DNA from: Coptodactyla brooksi
Lineage: Eukaryota; Arthropoda; Insecta; Coleoptera; Scarabaeidae
DNA: 21,210 nt
Assembly: GCA_033557675.1 (NCBI GenBank)
Contig: JAWQRM010000589.1
Coordinates: forward strand, 1 to 21,210
Direction of reading: 5' to 3'
The notes under the pieces were generated by a model that saw only the letters and a list, made by a program, of their open reading frames with translations, searched no databases and was not told the DNA's origin. Of the stretch, positions 1-9,029 are shown in pieces (within the stretch, counting starts at the first letter, position 1; every line of letters begins with the position of its first letter). A program made the translations under genes and the position numbers.

Positions 1-144
1 GTTCTTGCTGATGTCGCAAATCGTCGATTTCCCCACTTTGTACTTTTGCGATAAAGCAGTCACTGTACCACCAGCCTCTAAACTCTTAATAACTTCAATT
101 TTATCTTTTATTGATAAAGTAACGTGTTTCCTTTTAGGAGTCAT
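1..144 (-). CDS. pogo/Tigger-family transposase, N-terminal fragment
   Basis: The minus strand from the ATG at 144-142 runs open for 48 codons to the window edge, so this is the start of a longer gene. It begins MTPKRKHVTLSIKDKIEVIK and continues through a helix-turn-helix with KYKVGKSTICDI. That layout matches the CENP-B/Pipsqueak-type N-terminal DNA-binding domain of pogo, Tigger and jerky transposases: basic start, KIEVI helix, then a VGKSTI recognition helix. In the family this domain binds the element's terminal repeats in the nucleus; a second CENP-B-type HTH and a DDE catalytic domain should lie beyond the left edge. No stop or frameshift is visible, so this copy is younger than the other DNA transposons here, or is a domesticated gene. 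The sub-terminal repeats at 293-377 favour a transposon. Confidence 0.85.
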   Translation of the reverse strand, partial: MTPKRKHVTLSIKDKIEVIKSLEAGGTVTALSQKYKVGKSTICDISKN

Positions 145-292
145 TCCCGCACCAAATTGCAATATGTACAAACTGAACTAAGTATGTATGTATCGGTCAA
201 AGGTCGAATGGACAATGAACAGTAAACACAGCAAACCCTAGAAAACACAAAAGCAGGGGATTCCTACATTTATGTATACACAGGGAGGCGCT

Positions 293-360
293 GTTCGGAT
301 TATAGTTTCTAATTCTGGCAGTTCGGATTACTGGAGGTTCGGATCAGAGTGTGTTCGGAT
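293..360. repeat. Four copies of GTTCGGAT near transposon terminus
   Basis: GTTCGGAT occurs at 293-300, 321-328, 337-344 and 353-360. The last three copies are spaced exactly 16 bp, about one and a half helical turns. They lie between the transposase start and the presumed element end, where transposase-binding sites are expected, so they are plausible binding sites. This is inference from position and iteration. Confidence 0.6.
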
Positions 361-499
361 TAAAGAAGTCTAAACAGATATTAATAATGACACTAAAATG
401 ATTGTTGCGATTGTTAAATTAAAAATAAATTCAATTAAGCCGACAACTAAATTGACAACCAGATAAATAACACACGAGTACATCCTTCTTCCGCATATC

Positions 500-1040
500 T
501 GTTCGAATATCTCTATTTTTGGCCCGAGCCCACATATTCAACTGTAGAATTATTGTGGGCCGTTCCGATAACGATCGAAATTAAACGTATATCTGCTATG
601 ATAGATCCGAGAGGCTTTAGGTGCCAAGATCGCGCGAAACTCGCTCGGTAACGACGGCGCGTTTTCGCGTAGTTGGTTCGTCGAGGCATAATTAAAAATT
701 CCACATCGGTTCCGACGCCTCTGCCTTATTTCCAGGCGATTGCCCCGTGGGTGCTCCGCGTCTTGGTCCGACGAACGGGACGCTCGCTCGCCCTCTTCTT
801 CTTCCTCTTCTTCTTCTTCTTCTCCTACTCCTTGGCGCACCATCGAGGACTGTCCCGTTCTGGATAATTGTGCGAAATTTATGGTGCCAATAATGTTTAC
901 CGGTGACGACGGACCCTCCGAGTGGATTATTGATGGTTTCGGCGCTGCCATTGCAGGACCAGTTTACGCTTCGGCGGTTTTATATGGCCACGGAAACGCA
1001 GAGCAACCACGCAAAAGCGTTGCAGTATGAATGGGTGTAT
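500..1040. other. GC-richer unique island with overlapping ORFs of uncertain status
   Basis: This stretch is clearly richer in G and C than its surroundings and has CpG-containing words. Open frames exist on both strands, including a 133-codon frame on the minus strand (951-550) and a 96-codon frame on the plus strand (740-1030). Both cross the TTC tract at 793-824, giving poly-Glu on one strand and poly-Ser on the other. Neither shows a domain, signal peptide or family I recognise, and being open on both strands is expected of GC-richer DNA. It may be a regulatory or first-exon region of a neighbouring gene, or simply a conserved noncoding block. Confidence 0.35.
793..824. repeat. TTC/CTT microsatellite
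   Basis: An interrupted run of CTT/TTC units, pyrimidine-only on the plus strand. It creates artificial Ser-rich or Phe-rich (plus) and Glu-rich (minus) stretches in the overlapping open frames. Confidence 0.85.
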
Positions 1041-1200
1041 TTATAACTATCTTGATATAGAGGGACTTTGATGAGGAGGTATATATAAATAGAACGTGGA
1101 AATAGACAATGTTAGAGAACATTTTTGTTGCGAGAAACAACCAACTTTACAGAACAACATTTCCCAAAAACTGTAGAGATTAGTTTAAAAATAATAACAC

Positions 1201-1514
1201 ATGAATCTCTTTGATTCGTGCTTTCGCTTCAAACGAATCTCTTTCAATTTATGCGGAACCCGAATGGCTGCTCATGGTTCAAAATGCAATTTAGAACTTC
1301 TCACCAATTTTGTCTGTCGAAGTACGGTGATCTAATTGGATTATGGCTTTGATTTCGTCATCGACCACTAGTTATGTGACCGGAACGTTGGTGTATTTGA
1401 GTGAAAAATCTCCGGAACGAAATTTAATAAACCAATTCTGACAAGTGCTTTCAGCTACGACATTAATGTCAAAAACGTAACATATATCTCTATGAGCATC
1501 GACAGCTTTCTTGC

Positions 1515-1520
<6 letters not shown>
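1201..1520 (-). pseudogene. mariner transposase relic, N-terminal half
   Basis: The minus strand carries the conserved N-terminal region of a mariner transposase: KGKKAVDAHRDICYVF, then STCQNWFIKFRSGDFSLK (the C-W-F-x-F-R-x-G-D-F-S-L block of the second helix-turn-helix), then VVDDEIKAIIQLDHRTST and, in another frame, VPHKLKEIRLKRKH. In intact mariners these blocks occur in this order ahead of the DD34D catalytic core. Here there are in-frame stops after the FSLK block and before VPHK, plus frameshifts, and the segment just before VPHK is shortened. The very start of the protein, both terminal repeats and the catalytic half are missing. The N-terminal edge passes directly into the (TA)14 run at 1518-1545. 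Non-functional. Confidence 0.85.

Positions 1521-1545
<25 letters not shown>
1518..1545. repeat. (TA)14 microsatellite between two transposon relics
   Basis: An uninterrupted TA run of 28 bp. It separates the mariner relic on its left from the 3' end of the LINE relic on its right. It could be the microsatellite-type 3' tail of the LINE, an expanded mariner TA target, or both. Confidence 0.9.
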
Positions 1546-1554
1546 ACAGCTCTT

Positions 1555-2250
1555 CAGACCTTGAGGCCGATGGCTTCTATTTTTTGTATGATCCCCCCTC
1601 CATTTCTTCCTGTCCTTGGTTCTTTCTTGCCAGTTCGATATTTTTAGTGACAGTATATCGGTCTTGACGTCTTCCAACCATTTCTCTTTGGCCTTCTACG
1701 TTCTTCTACGTTTAGCACCTTCGCCCAGTGTTAGCGTTCGACATTCGTTTCTCGATCTCAATGTCTTCCTCAGCTCTATTTGTAATCAGCACGCCCAAAT
1801 ATTCAAACTATCTTACCTTCTCAAGACGGTACTCTTTATTTTCCTTGCTCTTAATACTTATTTTTCCCCTTCTGATTTTTCGTTTGCTTTCATTTCCAAG
1901 TATATTGTTTTTTCTTCATTTATATACAGTCCGAATTTCTTTGCGCTTGCCTCAATGTTCCTAAACATATTCTCCAATTCCCCTTTGATCTTGTAATCAG
2001 AGCTAAATCAACTGCAAAAGCGATGACCTGTTGCCTCCTGTGGTAAATTATTCTATCAGTCAGTATATCACCCTTTCTCAGAATGGCCTCTAAGGTAAAG
2101 CTAAATAGTGTCATAGATAGCGGGTCTCCTTGCCTTGAGCCTTCCTTTACTGCGAACGTCCCAGATAAGTTCCAAGGTCTTATTGACTTAGTAGGGATTT
2201 TGGGTAGTTCCATTGCTTCATACAGTTTGTGTCTCGATATAGAGTATATA
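1555..2250 (-). pseudogene. LINE (non-LTR retrotransposon) reverse transcriptase relic
   Basis: Read on the minus strand, the segment starts near 2250 with RHKLYEAMELPKIPTKSIR, followed by VKEGSRQGDPLS (the RQGDPLS box of reverse transcriptase domain 4). It then shows FAVDLALI, where intact elements have YADD/FADD; the first catalytic Asp is replaced by Val. A thumb-like region ending FGLYINEEKT follows, then EYLGVLITNRAEEDIEIEKR after a stop. Near 1660 the C-terminal motif KWLEDVKTDILSLKISNWQE appears, with DRKKW downstream. The part normally lying between the EKR helix and this C-terminal motif is deleted. At least two stops and one frameshift are present, so the copy is dead. I do not assign a clade. 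ATG frames on the plus strand over 1616-2334 are antisense shadows. Confidence 0.85.
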
Positions 2251-3400
2251 TATGTATATAGGCCTGGTTGTAGTTCACAAAAAAGATATGTAATTCAAGG
2301 TTTCGTTCGTAGCTATTGTGCAGTAATTGCTTAATAGTGAAAATTTTGTCAACAGTATATCTCCCTTTCCTAAAGCTTTCGTCTCTTTACGAAAATAAAA
2401 AGCAAAATATGACGAAAATGCTCGTTTGCGTTGAAAATTATATGCAGGTTAACTCAAAATCAAGACAAAAGAAACTGACAATGCCAAAAATAAAGTATTT
2501 CATTGACAAAAGAAATTCAAGAAAATTACCAGTACATCTCTTTGTGAAACCTAAAATTATCTTTGACGGAAACAAATCAAGGTCAAGTATTTTTTGCCGG
2601 AAACAAGTCATAATCGGAAGATGCCAAATTTGGAATATCGAATTATTTATTTCTCTAACAAATTCGATGTTTAGCTCAATATATGCATATTATTATTCCA
2701 CGAAGCAGATAAAATCCACCACGTGCTTTAACATCAGAACCTAATTTATTCTCACAGTTTAAAACATTTACAGAAATCAAACTGAGTTTCGAAATAATAT
2801 TTACATCAGTAATAGTCGTTGCAAAAGTAATATCGGATTTCTCATGTAGCTCATTAGAGATAAACTATTTATAGACAGCTTTCAGCATTCTCTAGCACTT
2901 TATTTTATCTTACTTTCGAAGTAACTTGCGCGTAATTTTGTTTACATGTCTTAGTGTGGTATTGTTTTTAATATGGAGTGCAAAAACGAATAACAGACCG
3001 AGAGACCCTAAAAGAGATATGTGAAGTTGCAGGGTGAAAAAAAAATCATGATTTCCGGGGAAATTTGAAATATTTTGTTGAAAAATATTGCAAATTAAGG
3101 AAGTTACGGCCACTTTAAGGAAACCTGATTTTTCAGAGGCATTGTGCGGTTACAACTATAGCTCTAAGTCAAATCAGCTGATATCAAAATCCAAAGAGAT
3201 TCTATTATTATATGAATATATCTTATTTGTGAACGAAGGATTTTTTGAAAAAATCACTTTTGACGAAATGGCGGCCGTTTTAAGGAAAAGTGCGGTTTTT
3301 CGGACTCTAAAAGGTTAGTCGATTGTTTTAACAGTGTTGTCAATTTTCGTCCAATTTACATGAAATTTTCAGGAAACACTCTTGAAATGGCGTACTTTGA
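2250..3400. other. AT-rich stretch without recognisable gene
   Basis: No protein family is recognisable on either strand. ATG-started frames of 60-142 codons (for example 2316-2744 plus) have AT-driven composition (K, N, I, S, Y) and no domain. Two related words, CGGCCACTTTAAGGAAA near 3105 and CGGCCGTTTTAAGGAAA near 3274, form an imperfect direct repeat about 165 bp apart, hinting at an unidentified repeat. Confidence 0.5.
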
Positions 3401-3415
3401 TGACCAATGTTAGGG

Positions 3416-3516
3416 TTGAAGTTGATGATGACGAAATTGAAGTTGATGACGAAATCAAAGCCACAATCGAATCAGATTGGCATATTTCAATACATGAGCT
3501 TGGCGAAAACGATTAA
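3416..3516 (+). pseudogene. mariner transposase fragment with internal duplication
   Basis: The plus-strand frame reads TNVRVEVDDDEIEVDDEIKA followed by TIESDW and ends in a stop at 3514-3516. It corresponds to the mariner linker segment VEVDDDEIKALIESDRHST. The word EVDD(D)EI occurs twice in tandem, so a short in-frame duplication arose here. The TNV.V words resemble the relic at 1201-1520 (YTNVPV), suggesting the same mariner lineage on the opposite strand. No terminal repeats or catalytic region are detectable nearby. Confidence 0.7.
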
Positions 3517-3859
3517 TTCATATGTGTACTGAAGACAAGTAATGAAATTAAATGAAGCAATCAAAGAAGAAGAACCGAGATTACTATTGCAATAATCTGA
3601 TATTTATTACGGGACGAGACTAACTACGTCAGTAAGAGGTTCCTAGAGTACCAACTTTAAATAACTGTTTACGCACTTTCACAAACGTAGAAAGCTTTTC
3701 AACGACTGATGTTTCCTAATTAAACGTCGATAATTGTTAGCATTGGCAACGATAATTGCCGATTTATGTAACGGCCCACCTATAATCCTCCTACGACGTT
3801 AGTTGCTAATAGGTTCGGTAACCTTTTTAGAAAACTGAAAGCTCTTAATTGAGCGGTTC

Positions 3860-4480
3860 GACCGAGGGCCAAACGCGCCTCTTCATCGATTTTTACGAAA
3901 TAACCGCAGGACTCTCAAAGGATATTTCAGTGTTAGAGATAGTTCGATAAAACTGAACTGCGTATAAAGTGGCTTTTCTCTGACAGAACCTAAACCTTAA
4001 CCTTCCACCGAGTGGCATGTACCGTGTGTACCAACATTCTTGCGCTGAAAGTTGTACAGGAAGCGAGCTCGAGGTCCTGTACCGGCGTGGGACAAGCTCC
4101 GTGCTGCAAGTGGTACCCTCTTCGTCGATGTTATCGGCCTCCGTTGGTCGCTTCTGTGCTCTTGTATCCCGACGTGCCGTCCCCGACGCAAACATGCACG
4201 GACGCCTAAAAAGGTGTTAATTTCACTTCGGGAAGTTCTCTGTTCCACCGGGTCGACAACGTCTTGCGATCTCGAAGCGTTTAGATCGCATCTGTATAGG
4301 AAGTGATTCCCGTCTCAAGGACACGAGCGCCACGGCTATTACTTACGAGGAAGCTGAAAAGGAAACGCGCGACAAAAAGCGTCTGGAGAGGCTCGTTAGA
4401 AGGATCGTTAATTGGAAATATTAATGGTGTACCTGTCAGGAAGAACTCTCGCGACAGCCTTTAGAACAGGTCGGCTTAAG
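3860..4480. other. GC-richer unique island, no gene recognised
   Basis: A CpG-containing block in AT-rich DNA. Open frames of 65-100 codons overlap in several frames on both strands between 3893 and 4306. They share no recognisable domain, and their Cys/Ser/Arg-rich content follows from base composition. Candidate conserved noncoding or regulatory DNA, or an unrecognised exon. The flank from 3516 to 3860 shows nothing I can name. Confidence 0.35.
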
Positions 4481-4928
4481 TAAAAGTACAACGTAAAGTA
4501 GGGTCTTTTCCTTATCCTTTTTCTTTAAAAGGATTATAGAATAATCTCTTAATCGTATGCTATAGTGAACTATTAGCGGTTGACACCCTACGAGAATTTT
4601 AGCAATGTGTATTCCATAGAAATACTTTCAAATATAAATATACAGTTGTTATATTGCTGCTTCAAATAACTTTGAAGGCGATACAATACATTTGGATGAA
4701 TAAATTGTATTTTATTGCAAAAATCTGCTACTAAAAATTCTTTACCATAAAGATCTACTTCAGAATCAGACTGTCTGGCGAATGGAAATGAGAAAATTCC
4801 ATCAGAAATATTATAAGAAAGCATGATCCTGACTACATTAATATAGTAAGCTACGGTCCTATGTGTGCTTTCTGCTTTCAAATGCTTTCAAAACCAAAGC
4901 ACGAAATAGTAAAGTAGTAAAAACATAC
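4480..4928. other. AT-rich spacer, nothing recognised
   Basis: No element, RNA gene or domain is seen. The 97-codon minus-strand frame at 4588-4881 has no family resemblance and may be chance. Confidence 0.4.
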
Positions 4929-5445
4929 CTTGAAGGAGTAGAACTAGAACAAGTACAGCATTTTAAATACAGCAATGAATACAGCATTCATCAACAAAAG
5001 AGAAATATCGACAAAAACAAAAATGAATGTCTTTGAAAAGTGGATGTCTTAAAATCAATCTATAGACCAGTATTAACATCAGGATGCTTGTCGTGGGTTT
5101 TAACGAAAGGACAAAAAACTCAAATTCAGGCAACCGAAATGAAATACATCAGACGAGTGACAAAGAGAGATAGAATTAAAAACACTACGCAACGAGAAGA
5201 TTTGGAAATCAAGTGAACTTTAGAGTTTTCAGAAAGGAAGTAGTTAAGTTGGTGGGGGCATTTACAAAGAACGAAAGCTTCAAGACCAGTAAAGAAAGTA
5301 TGGAAGACAAAAACGATGAGACGACAGGGTCATGGGATGCAAAAACTAAGAAAGAGGAAAAACTAGAAAGAGTAAAGAGGTTCTTAGAAAGAAGCAAAAA
5401 TACTAGCAAAGAATAAGGGAGAATGGGCAGGATTCGTATACAATT
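4929..5445 (+). pseudogene. LINE relic, C-terminal part of the polyprotein
   Basis: The plus strand shows, across shifting frames, the C-terminal landmarks of an insect non-LTR retrotransposon polyprotein. These are ELEQVQHFKY, then AFINKREISTKTKMNVF, then SIYRPVLTSGCLSWVLTKGQ with TQIQATEMKYIRRV and RIKNTTQREDLEIK (open from about 5048 to a stop near 5214), then LSWWGHLQRTK, then the terminal GEWAGFVY near 5440. In the family this region follows the reverse-transcriptase thumb. The reverse-transcriptase and endonuclease domains are absent, and several frameshifts and stops are present. It lies opposite in strand to the LINE relic at 1555-2250 and may belong to a related family. The 5213-5416 ATG frame is not the ancestral one throughout. 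Confidence 0.85.
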
Positions 5446-5501
5446 AATATAATTTCTGTAAAGTACATCAATTAGTTAAGACACCTTTGTAGCGTCACTT
5501 T

Positions 5502-5533
5502 GGTGGAGGAGCCGGAACATCCGATCCTCCACC
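5502..5533 (+). repeat. GC-rich stem-loop
   Basis: GGTGGAGGA (5502-5510) pairs perfectly with TCCTCCACC (5525-5533). An inner CGGA/TCCG stem closes a three-base loop. Confidence 0.6.
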
Positions 5534-5699
5534 CATAAAAATCACTGTCACAAAGTTTCTTCCCCTTGGAAGACGACAACCTGGATCTGCGCAGAGTGAC
5601 TAGGCTCGGCCCACTCAGTGAAGAAGGGGTGGGTTGTAAAAGATGGGAAAAAGGCGCCACAGAAACAAAACACGTATATTAACAAAATATAAACAAAGT

Positions 5700-5727
5700 A
5701 CACAATCAAAATGTACTTTGATTGTGT
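5700..5727 (+). repeat. Perfect 11-bp inverted repeat
   Basis: ACACAATCAAA (5700-5710) and TTTGATTGTGT (5717-5727) are perfect complements around ATGTAC. An overlapping alternative stem, AAAGTACA/TGTACTTT, is also possible. Confidence 0.7.
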
Positions 5728-6123
5728 GTCAAGATGTATCAAGATGTCGGTCTATGTCTGAACGTCGCAAGGCTACGTTTTAAAATAAGATTGCCATCGG
5801 TAATGTCTAACAAAAAAATGTCAATGAATGTAAACAAGCAAAAAGGTAAGTTATTTTGCATGCAAAGCACCCCCCAAATGTCTCGTAATAAACGAGTAAA
5901 CGAACAAAATGACCTTAGCATTCGGGGTAATCAATTTCGTTATTTTACAGCAATGACAAACCAAAAATTAAAGTTATAAAGTGATTCAACAAGAGTGAGG
6001 TTATAAACGTATTTGAAAAATTGAAAATTAGCCAATATAGGCTTGCGAAATTACAATGATAAAGTAAGTACAACTAAACAAATACATAAAGCACAAAACG
6101 GGATCGTCTGATATTTCGTAGGG

Positions 6124-6237
6124 TAGTTTGATTTTAAAATATTTTGAAATATGTAGAAATATTTCAAAATATTTTGAAAATTTTTTTTTGAATTATTTGA
6201 AATACTTTGAAATAAATAGTTTGATTTTAAAATATTT
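6124..6237. repeat. Direct repeat enclosing AT-rich palindromic tract
   Basis: TAGTTTGATTTTAAAATATT occurs at 6124-6143 and 6217-6236 (offset 93 bp). The interval is made of alternating AAATATTT/TTTGAAAT words. It inflates the minus-strand frame at 6051-6317, which I do not regard as a gene. Confidence 0.75.
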
Positions 6238-6239
6238 AG

Positions 6240-7060
6240 TACCTGTTTTTGGCATACGTCATTATTCAGAGCTAGCTGAGTTGTAGAAGAGCAAGAATTT
6301 TCTTCAATACCAAGCAATCATTTACGGACTGAGGACGTTCAGACTTTGATCTATCGTTAATACTACCAGTTTCTCTGTACCGTTTAATTGTCTAAGATAC
6401 AGTATTCATAAACATACTTCTTCGTAGGTTCGTTCCTTTATTACTACTTTCCTAGTAAACTGCTAGTGGACTAAACACACGAAAATATGACAGGAAACAA
6501 AAATTCATGGCAACTTGATTTCCATTGTAATAATTTTTAATCGATTTTCTCAAAAATGTTGTGTGTGCATACAAAACTTTAACATGAGAAGAAAAATTGC
6601 CATTTTGAAAAATAAAGAAATTGTATTGTCAACCAATGCAGAATATCTTGTTTAGTGTCTTTTGTGAGTAACATTTTTTTGTAATATAAATACTAACGTC
6701 TACAATAGGTTGTTTCCATACTTGAAAATAACAGTCTTGAAAATAACGCAAACCAAGTGCTCGTCAAACGGGCAAAATACATCGAACCCACTATGATTAA
6801 GACGAAGCAACGAAAAAACAGTTAAACATTTTACAAAAGATTTCTGAATTTCTACGGAACACTAACTAATAACGAAGATGAGTCTTTGATAGAACTATCC
6901 TGCAGCTCTAATAATCCTCTGAAAAGTTATATTACTTATATTGACTAGCACGAAACGTCTTGTTATCCTATAAAATTATGCCAGTTATGAACGTAACGTT
7001 GATAACGGTTTGTATACGAGTAATATATGATATCGTTTCATATAAAAGCGCCAATATTAT
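6240..7060. other. AT-rich stretch, nothing recognised
   Basis: No ORF of note, RNA gene or transposon motif. A small tandem repeat of CTTGAAAATAAC occurs at about 6721-6747. Confidence 0.5.
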
Positions 7061-7065
7061 CCCTG

Positions 7066-7480
7066 TTATGATGAATATAAACCTACTTTACATTTATGGA
7101 TTTTGCAAACTGTAAAGTCTATATTATGAGATAACCGTTTGTGGAATGGTGGTTTTGTAACTAATGCGAGCCATTAAATAACCGTTTTCTTTACAGTTTT
7201 TAGACTGTCCTACGTTAGATCTAGCCTGTAAACATTCCAGGCAAGATATCGCATCTGGACAGTTAAATGAGGTATTTAAGCTTAAAATTAGATACGGATA
7301 TAAACCCAATACTACTGTGCCCACAATTCTAATTCCCGTTAAAGTCTCCTTGGTTACTTTTATTGCAATCGCCACTTCATATACACAACCTTAACACATT
7401 TTACTGTATTTGTTATGATATGCATATAAACCTACTTCTCGTTTATGGGCTTCGACGCTTATAGAAAATTGTTTATAACC
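7066..7480. repeat. Diverged direct repeat, about 347 bp apart
   Basis: The segments beginning GTTATGAT near 7066 and 7413 share ATATAAACCTACTT, then TTTATGG, then ATAACCGTTTG in the same order, at moderate identity. Between them, 7195-7396 on the plus strand is an open frame preceded by TTTCTTTACAG, a good splice-acceptor-like sequence; the peptide starts FLDCPTLDLACKHSRQD and matches no family I know. The 83-codon minus frame (7375-7124) covers the same DNA. An exon is possible but unproven. Confidence 0.4.
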
Positions 7481-8130
7481 GTTTGGCGGATAAGGATTGC
7501 GTAATGGACGCCGAAGTAGTTGGGCAAGTTATTGTGCTTGGGAATCTAGGTGGAAAAATGTCCTTTGTGCTGTTCACATCAACACGGATTTCGATGTTGG
7601 TCCCTCCTATTAGCGCGAGCTTTCGAAGTGAAGAGAAAACACAATGCCCGCTTGCACATAATGCTCATTGTACGGGAGAAGGTGTAAATAAGTGCCTTCA
7701 TCTTTTCGTCGCCTCTTCCTCTTATTAAGCGACCCGTGTGTGAAAGTAAAATTCGAAACGGAGAAAACACGTAGACGTCGCTGCCACCACGTTAAAAAAA
7801 ACATTTATATATTTACTTTCACCGATTATTCGTTTGTGTTAGCACTCGATAACTTGGAGAAACTACTTTAAAGCTACTTAAAGCGCACGCACGTACGGAC
7901 AGACACGTCGTAATAAAGGATAAACAATTTCAGTTTGTAAAAATAATTATGCAGTTAAGTCGTAAAGTTAAAGACAAAGTAACGACATGTACAGAATATC
8001 TTGGATCTCATGGAAATTTCGAAAAGCTAAGTTCAATCCTTTCGCACGATTTAATACATTTAAAACACGTATATAAATATATAAAATATTCCAACAAATT
8101 TCACATCCTTGTTACTAACTCAGCGTAAAC
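7480..8130. other. Spacer, no gene recognised
   Basis: Overlapping short frames at 7483-7728 (plus) and 7579-7804 (minus) show no domain. The rest is AT-rich and featureless to my reading. Confidence 0.4.
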
Positions 8131-8500
8131 TAATTGTCGGTATTTATGTACGCGTTTCGAGGGGCGTCCTGGCGTTCGTAGCCTCTGGATAGCCAATATC
8201 TCCTGCCAGTATCCGATAAATGCAAACATTCCCCTGGCGGTGCAATTATCGTCTAACGGTCTGTGGGCTTTAAAATCGACAAATTACGGACACGACAGAC
8301 TCGAATCCGAAGCCCGTATCACCGGCATCAATCGGCCGCAGTTCTACGGCAGAGGGGCCCGCGCCCCCCGGGCGAAAAAACCTCCTGAACATGCTCCTAC
8401 ACGTGTGAGAAACTGCCCGCGCTATATTATTCATTTATTCAAGGAATTCATGGTGGCCTTCATAGGTACGCTAGAAATGTAGCTCCGCGTTCTTTTTTCA
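8130..8500. other. GC-richer island, candidate conserved noncoding block
   Basis: A sharply GC-richer segment with a GC-only stretch near 8352-8372 and an ATGCAAA octamer-like word near 8220. The 80-codon plus frame (8240-8482) has no recognisable domain. The contrast with the flanking AT-rich DNA suggests conserved, unique sequence such as a promoter or enhancer; this is inference. Confidence 0.35.
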
Positions 8501-8784
8501 GCACGCAAACCTGGTCGAGCGCGACTTAATACGCGCAGGAACGTTTTGGTCATTAAACGAAAATTATCGCGATATGAATATGAAAGAGGCGGAATCCCAA
8601 AAATATTAGTTCACAAATTGTGATAATAAACTGTACGGAGCCAGAAGATGCGCGAGCTGTAGAATAAGTGACAAATATAATCAAAGGGTGACGCATCTTT
8701 ATCAATCCTTAAACATTTTAAGTGAATAAAGCTGAATAAAATTGTTTTATTGAGTAAAAATTGAATAAAAAAGTTGTCTGATGT

Positions 8785-8816
8785 CTACGTGCCAAAAAAC
8801 TGTTTTTGGCACGTAG
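8785..8816 (+). repeat. Perfect 14-bp hairpin
   Basis: CTACGTGCCAAAAA (8785-8798) and TTTTTGGCACGTAG (8803-8816) are perfect complements around a four-base loop ACTG. No adjacent gene explains it. Confidence 0.85.
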
Positions 8817-8876
8817 CTGTAACTGTTTCCTTTTCATTTTTGATAAAAGAATGAAGCTCCAGAATATAGTTACTAT

Positions 8877-9000
8877 AAATTGTGGTAGTTATTTGAAATT
8901 TGAGGGGGGTATTATTTTCTAGTTATGTTAGTTATGTTCTTCATTGAAATTATGTTTAGTAAAGAGGGGGTGTTTGCCAAAATTGGATACTTATTATTTA
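8877..9000 (-). mobile_element. Penelope-like element 3'-end fragment (minus strand)
   Basis: On the minus strand, 9000-8925 reads as the distal coding part of a Penelope-like element (TKHNFNEEHN), preceded by AATTTTGGCAAACACCCCC. It then jumps to the likely element end, TGTGGTAGTTAT at 8881-8892 on the plus strand. The same words occur in the 11.3-11.9 kb copies, which allows the call. It is joined head-to-head with the plus-strand fragment starting near 9030. Confidence 0.65.
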
Positions 9001-9029
9001 TTGCTAATATATATATATAGATTGCAATA

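Larger units (their letters stand above)
1..377 (-). mobile_element. pogo/Tigger transposon, 5' end (partial)
   Basis: This is the 5' part of the element that encodes the transposase at 1-144. The upstream region on the minus strand holds repeated GTTCGGAT (ATCCGAAC on the coding strand). The outer end is probably the CAG at 375-377, read on the minus strand as CTGTTTAGAC followed by a TTTAATCCGAAC-type terminal repeat, as in arthropod Tigger-like elements. A TA lies close by at 379-380, but the exact terminus and target-site duplication cannot be fixed because the other end is outside the window. The boundary is inferred. Confidence 0.65.
5446..5990. other. Spacer or possible LINE 3' flank with two hairpins
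   Basis: No coding family is recognised. A GC-richer segment at 5480-5660 contains the stem-loop at 5502-5533, and 5700-5727 is another perfect stem. It may be the 3' untranslated region of the adjacent LINE relic, but no other copy is in the window to test this. Confidence 0.4.

Noticed and set aside
293..360. Regularly spaced short repeats as a CRISPR-like array
   Set aside because: The repeats are 8 bp and lie in a eukaryotic transposon terminus; spacing and size do not fit CRISPR.
740..1030. Ser-rich 96-codon plus-strand ORF, and the 133-codon Glu-rich minus-strand ORF over the same DNA
   Set aside because: Both are driven by the TTC microsatellite and the GC-richer composition; no domain and no start or splice context favours either.
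1616..2334. Plus-strand ORFs of 78-126 codons
   Set aside because: They are antisense to the LINE reverse-transcriptase relic, which carries recognisable motifs on the minus strand.
7124..7375. 83-codon minus-strand ORF as a secreted Cys-containing peptide
   Set aside because: The hydrophobic start is weak as a signal peptide, the Cys spacing fits no family I know, and the plus-strand frame over the same bases is equally open.
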